From NCBI GenBank assembly GCA_965603095.1, contig CBFDBQ010000013.1:1-39667 (forward strand): a stretch of DNA of 39,667 bases, read 5' to 3'. The position numbers and the translations under genes are program-made. Positions 1 through 7,169 of this stretch are shown here, piece after piece; within the stretch, counting starts at the first letter, position 1, and the number at the start of each line of letters is the position of its first letter. This stretch comes from DAOVVL01 sp965603095 (GTDB taxonomy: Bacteria > Pseudomonadota > Alphaproteobacteria > Rhodospirillales > Magnetovibrionaceae). Under the pieces are notes generated by a model. It was not told where the DNA came from. It ran no database searches and saw only the letters and a list, made by a program, of their open reading frames with translations.

Positions 1-47
1 CTGGCGTGGGTGCAAGCTTACCGTGGGTTCGAATCCCACCCTCACCG
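1..47 (+). tRNA. tRNA-Ser, 3' part (cut by window edge)
   Basis: The T-arm GTGGG-TTCGAAT-CCCAC lies at about 23-39. It is followed by the acceptor strand CCTCACC and a G discriminator at 47. The preceding ~20 bases, with GGT/ACC pairing, look like the long variable arm of a class II tRNA. A G discriminator with a long variable arm points to serine rather than leucine (A) or tyrosine. The bases after the discriminator are CCT, so a full CCA is not encoded. The anticodon lies outside the window, so the isoacceptor is unknown. Confidence 0.85.
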
Positions 48-57
48 CCTTTATCTC

Positions 58-93
58 AATAAAAACGTCGCCCTTAGGGATGGCGTTTTTATT
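58..93 (+). terminator. Intrinsic terminator after tRNA-Ser
   Basis: A 10-bp outer stem AATAAAAACG / CGTTTTTATT (58-67 with 84-93) encloses a short CCC/GGG stem. Its right arm supplies the T-run. It begins 11 bases after the tRNA end, so it is the natural terminator of that transcript. Confidence 0.7.
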
Positions 94-210
94 TACCTAC
101 AATTTAACCCACAATGCTTGTGATGCCGTTCTCAAAAAACGACCCAAGCTAACGGGGGCGTTAAATGTCAGCTTGCCATCCCAAACCAAACGTATAGCTA
201 CAGCGATATA

Positions 211-241
211 AACGTCCGCTAATAACCATGAACGGACATGT
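211..241. repeat. Degenerate TCCGCT...AGCGGA hairpin repeat, copy 1
   Basis: Arms GTCCG (214-218) and CGGAC (233-237) flank a loop containing AATAACCATG. It resembles the better preserved copy at 827-856. It lies just beyond the 3' end of the STAS-like gene, so it could also serve as a weak terminator for it. Confidence 0.5.
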
Positions 242-243
242 GT

Positions 244-654
244 TCACTTTTTAGGGTCAGCATCAAGCCATGCCTCGGCTTCTTCCATGGTTCGAAACGC
301 CTTGTGGCGTATCTCTGCACTCCCAAATTTTGCAGATATATCGCAAAATAATTTCGCAAAAGCAAAGCGGCTAAAGCCACCTCCAATAACCATGGCACCT
401 CGTCCCGTCCGTTTTTCAGTTTTTTTTAATTCCTCAGGAAGATCCAATAGGTCTTTGGCGGAAAGTCTGATTTCTTTGACCCCTGTAAAATCTATGACCG
501 TATCGAAGCTGGGTTCAAAACCTTTAGTCGCATGTCCTAGGAGATGCGATTGAATTATACTTTCTTTATCGAGCACGCCATTATGAGATACCAACATGCG
601 TCTATTATCGCTATCGATCTCTATCGAAATATTTTCTGGAATTTTATCGTTCAA
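244..654 (-). CDS. STAS/SpoIIAA-like domain protein
   Basis: This is a 136-residue soluble protein with no signal peptide or membrane segment. The alternating strands and helices, and the C-terminal FRTMEEAEAWLDAD helix, resemble the small SpoIIAA-like (STAS-fold) proteins common in Proteobacteria, whose C-termini often end with an 'eeAlaWL' helix. In STAS proteins a Ser/Thr at the start of a helix can be phosphorylated; I cannot identify such a site with confidence here. It is a single-gene unit bounded by repeat hairpins on both sides. Function is unknown, and the family call rests on pattern resemblance only. Confidence 0.6.
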   Translation of the reverse strand: MNDKIPENISIEIDSDNRRMLVSHNGVLDKESIIQSHLLGHATKGFEPSFDTVIDFTGVKEIRLSAKDLLDLPEELKKTEKRTGRGAMVIGGGFSRFAFAKLFCDISAKFGSAEIRHKAFRTMEEAEAWLDADPKK

Positions 655-784
655 TTGCGATTCCCAAATCTCACAATTACAGGCTGTGAGTAATTATAAA
701 CACAACCTTATAGGGATTCTAAGTATTTCGTATACCTCAAATGGAGGGGGTCGCATTGTTTATTACTAATGATAACCATCAGTA

Positions 785-856
785 TCTGCTTTGGATCAAA
801 AGCAGACGTTCCGGATACCCATTTGAAATGTCCGCTTATAGCCACAAGCGGACATT
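785..856. repeat. Tandem hairpin repeat (TCTGCTTT and AATGTCCGCTT palindromes), copy 2
   Basis: Two perfect hairpins lie in a row. TCTGCTTT / AAAGCAGA is at 785-806. AATGTCCGCTT / AAGCGGACATT, with an 8-base loop, is at 827-856. A spurious translation across it contains FGSKADV and CPLIATSGHW, typical of interspersed repeats that are often mis-called as small proteins in alphaproteobacteria. It fills the gap between the STAS-like gene and the Fe-S protein gene; I see no real ORF in that gap. Confidence 0.75.
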
Positions 857-905
857 GGATAGTTTTCATCTATTTGATGTTTGACAACGCTACTGGCGAG
901 TCGAA

Positions 906-2174
906 TCAACCCAATCCATCATCTAAATACTTTGCCACCAACTCGGTCAAACTGACAACGTCCATCTCAATGTCGTTATCTTCTAGCGCGTCTTCAATGG
1001 TGTGGTGACAGTAGGCACACATTGTAACGATGGTCGCGGCCCCAGCATTTTCGAATTGACGTTTTTTGCGCCCGAACGCTTTTTTTCGTAGTGTTTCGGC
1101 ACGGCCGTTCGCGCCGACCCCTCCACCGCCGCTACAACACCAGTTCCAAATCCCTGCATCTTCGGTTTCAACGAAGTCGGCGCTAACCAAATTGAGCAGC
1201 CGTCGGGGTTCGGCGTCTATGCCACCTCGGCGATTGATTTGGCACGGGTCGTGGAAGGTTACCCGATCGGGGAACCGTCCTTTGGTTTTGATACGGCCTT
1301 GGGCTCGCAATTGATCAAGAAGTTCGATGATATGAATGACTTCGAAGTCATAAGCACGACCAATCAAGTTAGGGCCTTCCCAGCGCAACGCCTGATAGGC
1401 GTGACCGCATTCGGGACTAATAACACCTTTGACGCCTAGTTTTTCAGCCGCATCCACAATACGTTGCACCAAAGTGCGAGCGAGATCTTGGTTGCCAATT
1501 TGTACACCGACGTTGGAGGCCTCGAAGCACTCGCTCGAAATGGTCCAGGAAATTCCTGCCTGCTTGAACAGGCGTGCCATGGCCCCGATAACACCTGGAT
1601 ATTCAGCCGTTTCCTGGGCCGATAAGATGACCATGTAATCAACCCCCGGCGTGTCGAAAGAAATATCGAGGCCGGTATCGGCGCGTGCGTGGGCTACATG
1701 AGCTTGCAGCGCTGGCAACAAGTTACCCATGGGGCTACCTAAGTCTAGGTGCCGCTCGGCGGCCTGAGTCAGTTCAACCGGAGCGTGCCCAGACGCGCTC
1801 ATGCCTTCGCGCATTTTGCGCACCATGTAAGTTATGTCATTACCCACCGGGCACACCAGAGAGCACCGTCCGCACATGGTGCAAGAATCATAGACCAGCG
1901 TTTCCCACTGGCTGAGGTCATCATCTGAAATCGGTTTGGTCAGACCCAACAGAGTTGCGATGCGTCCCAGCACCGTGAAATCGTTACGCCATAGTCGGCG
2001 CATAAGCTCCAACTTATAAATCGGAGTATATTGAGGGTCTTTGGTTTCGACATAAAACAAACACGCCTCTGCACACAGACCGCAATGCACACAACTGCTG
2101 AAGAAGGCCGCGACTGGGGCGTCGATCTGCTGGCGCAGGGCTTTTATTCCGGCATCCAACGACGCATCGGTCAT
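906..2174 (-). CDS. HdrD/DsrK-like 4Fe-4S protein with CCG domain
   Basis: This 422-residue cytoplasmic iron-sulfur protein has two classical 4Fe-4S motifs, CxxCxxCxxxC at residues 28-38 and 98-108. A C-terminal cysteine-rich CCG module follows, of the type that binds a non-cubane cluster in heterodisulfide reductase HdrB/HdrD and in DsrK: FHDPC, then WNWCCSGGGG, then CAYC. A first CCG-like module (SSECFE, SPECGH) is degenerate. It overlaps the next gene by ATGA, so the two form one unit. By analogy with HdrDE and DsrMK it should exchange electrons between a thiol/disulfide or organic substrate and a membrane quinone through the partner cytochrome b. The substrate cannot be read from sequence. 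A glycolate- or lactate-oxidase-type partner is less likely because no flavin subunit is adjacent. Confidence 0.85.
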   Translation of the reverse strand: MTDASLDAGIKALRQQIDAPVAAFFSSCVHCGLCAEACLFYVETKDPQYTPIYKLELMRRLWRNDFTVLGRIATLLGLTKPISDDDLSQWETLVYDSCTMCGRCSLVCPVGNDITYMVRKMREGMSASGHAPVELTQAAERHLDLGSPMGNLLPALQAHVAHARADTGLDISFDTPGVDYMVILSAQETAEYPGVIGAMARLFKQAGISWTISSECFEASNVGVQIGNQDLARTLVQRIVDAAEKLGVKGVISPECGHAYQALRWEGPNLIGRAYDFEVIHIIELLDQLRAQGRIKTKGRFPDRVTFHDPCQINRRGGIDAEPRRLLNLVSADFVETEDAGIWNWCCSGGGGVGANGRAETLRKKAFGRKKRQFENAGAATIVTMCAYCHHTIEDALEDNDIEMDVVSLTELVAKYLDDGLG

Positions 2175-2836
2175 GACTTCGCCCCCTTGTGGCCTTGAAT
2201 TGCGCCGTTGTAGTAGCGCGCAACAAAGGTGGTGATGCCATGCATAAGCTTGGTGAAGGGAAAAGCCACCATGAGGAGTTCAACCGAAAGAATATGTAAG
2301 GCTTTCATCAAAATGGGGGCATCTGTTAGATCGTGCGCGGATATATATCCCGTTACCAATGGGGCAAAGGTCAAGGCCCAGGCTGCGTAATCGCCCAAGT
2401 TGGAAATTTTTCGTCGCACCGGATGAGCAATTCGGGTGACCAGCAGGACAACTAGGGCAATCATCGTGATGACAGCAATATTAGCAATGGTTGAACTGGG
2501 CCATCGTGTCCACGGCACGTTGAACAAATCATCAAATACGCGAATGTGGGCGGAATAAAACAAGACGACAATAAAGAAACCGATGTGAAACACCCAACCG
2601 CCGATGTGGATTGCCGGTGTTCGCTTCACCATGCCCGGCGCCGGGGCCGTGCGTGTAAATATGGTTTTGATGCCTTGAACAACAGTGCTGCCTCTGGCCG
2701 GGGCAAGGTTGGGCTTGCGACCGATAAAAGCAAGCTCCCCCAAACGCAATGCAATGCCCAAAACAAATATCACGCTTGCGATTTCCAGCCCAGGTCCACG
2801 CGTCCAATCCAACAGTTCAAAAGCAATGTCGTTCAT
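2171..2836 (-). CDS. NarI/DsrM-like membrane cytochrome b subunit
   Basis: This protein of about 221 residues has five or so membrane segments and resembles the respiratory nitrate reductase gamma subunit (NarI) family. It has histidines placed for b-type heme: HIGGWVFHIGFF in an early helix and HILSVELL...KLMH near the C-terminus. The reading frame is open to 2962, but I chose the ATG at 2836 (MNDIAFELLDW). It begins at the amphipathic N-terminus typical of the family and has GGA upstream; the upstream extension is unlike the family. It is co-translated with the Fe-S protein through an ATGA overlap. Probable role: quinone-linked electron transfer with that subunit. Confidence 0.8.
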   Translation of the reverse strand: MNDIAFELLDWTRGPGLEIASVIFVLGIALRLGELAFIGRKPNLAPARGSTVVQGIKTIFTRTAPAPGMVKRTPAIHIGGWVFHIGFFIVVLFYSAHIRVFDDLFNVPWTRWPSSTIANIAVITMIALVVLLVTRIAHPVRRKISNLGDYAAWALTFAPLVTGYISAHDLTDAPILMKALHILSVELLMVAFPFTKLMHGITTFVARYYNGAIQGHKGAKS

Positions 2837-2961
2837 GAGCAAGATTCCAGCCTTGAGTGATAAGCACCATCGTAATGAAAATTGGCTATAAATGCGAGCT
2901 TTCTCACGTAGCATTAACGGGTAATTGCACCCATAAATATAAACTGAACAGCACCATTTCA

Positions 2962-2991
2962 AATGTCCGCTTTGGGTCGTTAGCAGATATT
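2962..2991. repeat. TCCGCT hairpin repeat, copy 3
   Basis: Arms AATGTCCGCT and AGCAGATATT pair imperfectly (8 of 10). The spurious + strand translation here reads NVRFGSLADI, a recurrent mis-annotated string in alphaproteobacterial genomes. It sits upstream of the cytochrome b gene. Confidence 0.65.
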
Positions 2992-3091
2992 ATATCGGCT
3001 CCACAAATAGGTCCGAAAATAGCCAAGCGCCACCTCTCGCGGGAACCATTCAGATATCACTACTTGAGATCGATGCAAGTTGATTGAATTG

Positions 3092-3100
3092 TGCTATAAT
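3092..3100 (+). promoter_or_regulatory. Extended -10 promoter of the small RNA
   Basis: A perfect TATAAT at 3095-3100 is preceded by TG one base upstream (3092-3093), an extended -10 element. I see no good -35 at 16-18 bp spacing. The predicted start, around 3106, coincides with the first base of the RNA's closing stem. Confidence 0.65.
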
Positions 3101-3105
3101 AAATA

Positions 3106-3219
3106 GTCGGAGAAATCCTCCCCGTGCCTCAAGCGCACACCCCCCCTCATCGTGCGTTGAGCGCACGTCCGACAGCATAAAATTGAACTTACCGGCCCAC
3201 TACTAAGGGCCGGTCTTTT
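3106..3219 (+). ncRNA. Putative structured small RNA with C-rich loops
   Basis: The span has no meaningful ORF but is highly structured. A closing stem GTCGGA (3106-3111) / TCCGAC (3168-3173) encloses a long interrupted stem, GTGC-CTCAA-CGCAC (3124-3138) with GTGCG-TTGAG-CGCAC (3152-3166). Unpaired CCTCCCC and CCCCCCCTC tracts lie in the internal and apical loops. A separate terminator hairpin ends the transcript. C-rich, CCUCC-type loops are known in several alphaproteobacterial small RNAs, where they are thought to contact Shine-Dalgarno sequences or the CsrA/Hfq machinery; assigning that role here is inference. I do not recognise a specific Rfam family. It lies between the cytochrome b gene and the antiporter gene, opposite in strand to both. 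Confidence 0.65.
3191..3219 (+). terminator. Intrinsic terminator of the small RNA
   Basis: An 8-bp stem ACCGGCCC (3191-3198) / GGGCCGGT (3207-3214), an 8-base loop and a TCTTTT tail make a strong rho-independent terminator on the + strand. Confidence 0.85.
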
Positions 3220-3244
3220 GCGGAGTGCCCTGACCACACGAAGT

Positions 3245-3272
3245 AGCCCGTTTATAGCCAAAAGCGGAAATG
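3245..3272. repeat. TCCGCT hairpin repeat, copy 4 (degenerate)
   Basis: It shares TTATAGCCA and AAGCGGA with the copy at 827-856, but the left arm has decayed (CCCGTT in place of TCCGCT). It lies between the small RNA terminator and the antiporter gene. Confidence 0.5.
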
Positions 3273-3315
3273 CTTGTTTTTCTCTCTTGGAAAGCCATGG
3301 TATCCATTGCCTCGT

Positions 3316-4500
3316 CTAGTTTAAGTCAGTTTTACTTTTTCGCATGATAGAAACGCATGCATGCAACCCTGCCGGTGTAAATAGATTCAAAAGAAATGTG
3401 GTAAAGATCAAAGCCGAATATACGTTGGCGTTGAAAACCCCCAAGGTGAACCCTAACGAGATTAATACGAAAGCCATTTCGGCCCGTCCGCACATACCAA
3501 TGCCGACACCTAATGATTCCAGCCACGACATCTTCAATAGCCGGGCCATGCCCCCGGCGCTAACAACCTGACCAATAATCAGTGCGCCGGTCAGAGAAAG
3601 CACAAACAATAATTCAGGCCCCTTCACCGCGTCGAAGGTAACGTGAAAGCCCATCGAGATAAAAAAGATTGGTCCTAAAAAGGAATATGCAATTCCATGT
3701 AATCGGTCTTCGACTTTATCGAAGACTGCGGGTATCGCTACATGCTTGGAAAAAAATAGTCCGGCCATATAGGCACCGACAATGATATGCAATCCCATTG
3801 CCTGTGCGATTAAGCCGAAGCCTAACGCCAGAATCAACAGAAAGGTAAATACTTTGCCGTGGCGGTCTTGGAAAGGTTCGCGCAATTTCGGATATACCCA
3901 ATGACCGAAGGCAATTACCGCGCCCAAAAATACTATCGCCTTTCCCAAGGTCAATAAGAGCGCCAGCGGATCGGCACCGTTACCGTTTACGACCCCCAGC
4001 ACCAAGCCTAAAAACAACAGCGTTAGCAGGTCATCAACCACGCAAGCCGCGATTACCACGCGTGCAATTTCCGTTTGCAACATTTTTAAGTCTTCTAGCA
4101 CCGTGATGGTGATGACGACAGCCGTCGCCGTCATGGTAAGGCCAATGAATATAGCTTGTGGCATGGTTAACCCGAACCACAGTGAGACACTCATTGCCAC
4201 CGAAAACGGTACAATCGCGCCCACGATGGCGATACCAAAAGCGTGCTTGGCGGCGGCAATAAACTTGGTGGCATCCGTCTTCACGCCGGCGTGCAGCATG
4301 ATAATAAATATGCCCATTTCGGCCAATACGGTAATGATTTCGCTTGGGCTTACCCACCCAAATACGGCAGGCCCTAAAATCACACCGATCAGCAACTCGC
4401 CCATTATAATGGGAATGCCGATCCAGCGCAGCATCATGGCGGCGGTCCATGCGACGACCATTAATATTAGGAGATGGAGAAAAACAGGTTCCATACGCAT
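3316..4500 (-). CDS. CPA2-family cation:proton antiporter (Kef/NapA-like)
   Basis: This 394-residue polytopic membrane protein has about 11-12 hydrophobic segments covering one complete Na+/H+ exchanger domain. Family features include the N-terminal GIPIIMGELLIGVILGP segment, the VVDDLLTLLFLGL helix, whose paired aspartates sit where CPA antiporters bind the cation, and the GRAEMAFV segment near the C-terminus. It has no C-terminal TrkA-N/RCK regulatory domain, so it is a short exchanger rather than full KefB/KefC. The start is either the codon at 4500 or the ATG two codons later. It is probably a single-gene unit. Expected role: K+ or Na+ export coupled to proton entry, for pH and ion homeostasis. 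Confidence 0.85.
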   Translation of the reverse strand: MRMEPVFLHLLILMVVAWTAAMMLRWIGIPIIMGELLIGVILGPAVFGWVSPSEIITVLAEMGIFIIMLHAGVKTDATKFIAAAKHAFGIAIVGAIVPFSVAMSVSLWFGLTMPQAIFIGLTMTATAVVITITVLEDLKMLQTEIARVVIAACVVDDLLTLLFLGLVLGVVNGNGADPLALLLTLGKAIVFLGAVIAFGHWVYPKLREPFQDRHGKVFTFLLILALGFGLIAQAMGLHIIVGAYMAGLFFSKHVAIPAVFDKVEDRLHGIAYSFLGPIFFISMGFHVTFDAVKGPELLFVLSLTGALIIGQVVSAGGMARLLKMSWLESLGVGIGMCGRAEMAFVLISLGFTLGVFNANVYSALIFTTFLLNLFTPAGLHACVSIMRKSKTDLN

Positions 4501-4721
4501 GTGCCCCTGATTGGTTTCACCTGTAACAAGCGTAGTGCATCACCTATATCATGAAAGCAGCTGATCACCAATTGCTCGTGCCTTGTGCCCTTACCATGGT
4601 TTGATGACAGAAAATGTCTAACAGAGACTTTTCGGTGGAAGCAGACATCTAGGCATAGGGGTTAGAATGTCAGCATCGCCGCAAACTTCCTTTAACAAGT
4701 AATACTCAGATCATTGTTAAC

Positions 4722-5711
4722 CTACTCGACCTTAAGGGGACGAGATAATAGTCCGTGAATTATTGCATCAAGGTCGGCATCAACATTAATAACCGCCTCA
4801 ACCGCTATGCAAATCGGCATATCAACCTGATTTCGCCGTGCCAGCTCGGTAACGGTTTCGGCGTTGTAATATCCTTCCGCCACGGTAGTGCGACTTGCCA
4901 AAATGTCATCGATCTTTCGTCCTTGACCTAGCTCGTAACCTAATGAAAAATTGCGCGACTGCATGGCATTGCAGGTTAATGTCAGATCGCCAAGGCCCGC
5001 CAGACCCATCAGGGTATGGCTTTCGGCACCGATAACCAATGCCAGCGCATTCATTTCAGCGAGCCCTCGCGTTATAAGTGCCGCCCGGGCATTATCACCC
5101 AGACCCCTGCCTTCGATGACACCGCAAGCTATGGCCAGAACATTTTTTACGGCCCCACCCAACTGTACCCCGGTTATATCCGTGCTGACGTAGGTGCGAA
5201 AATTCTTTGAGGCCAGCGCGGCGGACAAGCGCGCACCGATATCAATATCGGCGCAACCAATCGTCGCCGCAGATGGCATATCGCGGACTATTTCTTTGGC
5301 AAAAGTCGGCCCGCCCATGGCCGCCAGTGGAACATCGGGCCCTAGGCAATCGGCTACCACCTCGGCCATAAGTTTGCATGTTTTTTGTTCTACCCCCTTG
5401 GAACAGGTCATCGCCGAAACTCCCGGTTTCCAGTGTGTCGCCGCCGCACCAATGACACGGCGCAGGTGTACGCTGGGCACAGCTATCAGTATCGCGTCGT
5501 TGTCGCAGACTTGGGCAATATCGCTGGTGGCGCGGATATCAGGATCGAGATCAATGCCTTTGAGAAAGGCCTCGTTCTTATGCTGAGAATTGATACCTTC
5601 TGCCACATCGGATTCATGTGCCCACAGCGTTACCTTGCGGCCCGCGCGCTTGGCGACCACGGCCATCGCCGTGCCAAAAGCACCGGCACCGATAATGCCT
5701 AATTTTTCCAT
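4722..5711 (-). CDS. gpsA: Glycerol-3-phosphate dehydrogenase [NAD(P)+]
   Basis: GpsA reduces dihydroxyacetone phosphate to sn-glycerol 3-phosphate, the backbone for phospholipids. The N-terminal dinucleotide fold is clear (MEKLGIIGAGAFGTAMA), followed by the GVEQKT and GGPTFAKEIV segments. The catalytic-lysine segment GGAVKNVLAIACG and the substrate-binding segments GLGDNARAALITRGLAEM and GLAGLGDLTLTC are present. Length is normal for the family (~330). The frame is open to 5741, but the ATG at 5711 puts the glycine motif at the usual distance from the N-terminus; the ATG at 5723 is the alternative. No partner gene lies next to it in the same direction. Confidence 0.95.
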   Translation of the reverse strand: MEKLGIIGAGAFGTAMAVVAKRAGRKVTLWAHESDVAEGINSQHKNEAFLKGIDLDPDIRATSDIAQVCDNDAILIAVPSVHLRRVIGAAATHWKPGVSAMTCSKGVEQKTCKLMAEVVADCLGPDVPLAAMGGPTFAKEIVRDMPSAATIGCADIDIGARLSAALASKNFRTYVSTDITGVQLGGAVKNVLAIACGVIEGRGLGDNARAALITRGLAEMNALALVIGAESHTLMGLAGLGDLTLTCNAMQSRNFSLGYELGQGRKIDDILASRTTVAEGYYNAETVTELARRNQVDMPICIAVEAVINVDADLDAIIHGLLSRPLKVE

Positions 5712-5894
5712 GTGCTTTTCCATGACTTCATTATATGCCATAGCTTAAGAACAAGATACGATAACAGCATGAGAGACAGAGGAAAGGCAGATACAGGCGC
5801 TGACAGAATTTCCCATCGCGACACTGCGGTTGCCTCCGACCAGCACTATCGTGAGGCCGATTTGGCAATTGATTTTTGCGAAGACGCGAACCGT

Positions 5895-7151
5895 CTATTT
5901 AGGATTTTTTATAAAATCCAACTGCCAGTCCATTTCATCATCGGTATATGGATAGCTGTCATCGGTACTGCCCTGCACTTCGCTGGGTGGGATGCGGGCA
6001 ATGCGCTTTTGCACCAGTACCGCTGTCTTGATATCAAGGCCCGCTTTCCAACAAAGGGCTATTACCGTCTTGGCGCTTATCATGTTTAGTATTTCTTCAA
6101 CAGTGGCGTAACCAAGCTTGGATTTAAGTACAAGCGCTTTTTTTACAAAATTAACATCCCCTGAATAGCAGGCTTCAGAAATAACACTATCGTTTAACTT
6201 TCCTTTTGTATGGAGATCGCTTGCTCTTTCTTCTGGAGATAGAGATTCTTTATCACTGTTTTTGTCTTCAACATCTTCCATCCGGCGGGAAAATTCTTTA
6301 CGAACGGCTTTGGCGACTTCGGGTGAAAGATCAGCGCGGCCCTCAAGTCTATCCAAAAGATTATCCGCCACAAAATCAGCCAAGCGCAACACGGCAGTTT
6401 TGGAAAGTTTGGGTCTATCAACCAACGGTCCGTGCCATTTTTCAATTGTTTCGGCGCGATCAATTATTGCATCAAGGGTATCTTCTTTTATTTGCGCAGA
6501 TGAGTTTGCAAGCATAGTTCCTATGGCACTCATGTCATTGCTGTCATAAATTGCATCAGTTACATCTTTGGAAATATTCTTTCGTGCAGAAATTGCGCTT
6601 ATGGCACCCTCAACCGGTTTGCTTTGTATTATTTCAAGCAGATCTTCCTCGCCCAATACCGGTGAATATTCCAATACTGGGGCACAAACAACCAATTCAA
6701 CATCGCGGGCAAGGGAATTTATTACTTCAGCGGGTGCGTTTGCAACGTCCTTCAGGGTTTCGGAAAGAATTCTCCTAACCCTAGTTGCCTCATCGCGGGC
6801 CAGTTGTTTTACAACTTCGTGGGTGGCTTCTCGCACCTTGTCCAAATCATCACCGCTAAGTCCGGGGACAAGTTTTGCAATTTTTTCTGCAAGACCAGTG
6901 CGAACGTCATCGTCTCCATCACGACTTAATAATAAATCAGCTTGATGGGGGGATTGGGAATTTTTGGCAATTGCTAAACGCACGTCAGGCGAAGGATCTT
7001 CGGCCAAGAAATACAGTATTTCAGGTACCATGTCTTCACGCTGGGCCAGCTTTAGGCGTACACTAGCATCTTTATGATTGGCCAATTTCTTGGCTTCGGC
7101 ATAATCGATTTTTTTATATCCAGTAAACAGTTTTTTTATCTTATCCAGCAC
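5895..7151 (-). CDS. DUF2336 domain protein (HEAT-like repeats)
   Basis: This 418-residue soluble protein is built mainly of helices. The N-terminal half contains repeated units resembling HEAT-like repeats (HKDASVRLKLAQRED, DPSPDVRLAIAKN, DGDDDVRTGLAEKI), the pattern of the DUF2336 family found mostly in Rhodospirillales and relatives. The C-terminal DDEMDWQLDFI is also family-like. Its function is unknown. It starts 18 bases after the stop of the upstream PAS/GAF/GGDEF gene in the same direction, so the two are very likely one operon. A role in c-di-GMP or other signalling output is a reasonable guess from context only. Confidence 0.85.
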   Translation of the reverse strand: MLDKIKKLFTGYKKIDYAEAKKLANHKDASVRLKLAQREDMVPEILYFLAEDPSPDVRLAIAKNSQSPHQADLLLSRDGDDDVRTGLAEKIAKLVPGLSGDDLDKVREATHEVVKQLARDEATRVRRILSETLKDVANAPAEVINSLARDVELVVCAPVLEYSPVLGEEDLLEIIQSKPVEGAISAISARKNISKDVTDAIYDSNDMSAIGTMLANSSAQIKEDTLDAIIDRAETIEKWHGPLVDRPKLSKTAVLRLADFVADNLLDRLEGRADLSPEVAKAVRKEFSRRMEDVEDKNSDKESLSPEERASDLHTKGKLNDSVISEACYSGDVNFVKKALVLKSKLGYATVEEILNMISAKTVIALCWKAGLDIKTAVLVQKRIARIPPSEVQGSTDDSYPYTDDEMDWQLDFIKNPK

Positions 7152-7169
7152 GGATAGTTCCTTTCGGAA

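Noticed and set aside
1..60. tRNA-Ser 3' end as an integration (att) site
   Set aside because: No second copy of the tRNA 3' sequence and no integrase were seen in the window.
769..1008. 79-codon + strand ORF
   Set aside because: It covers the hairpin repeat and the antisense of the Fe-S gene; its product string is typical of repeat-derived false proteins.
5712..6089. 125-codon + strand ORF between gpsA and DUF2336
   Set aside because: Its second half is antisense to the conserved C-terminus of the DUF2336 gene and no ribosome binding site precedes the internal ATG at 5769. No recognisable domain.
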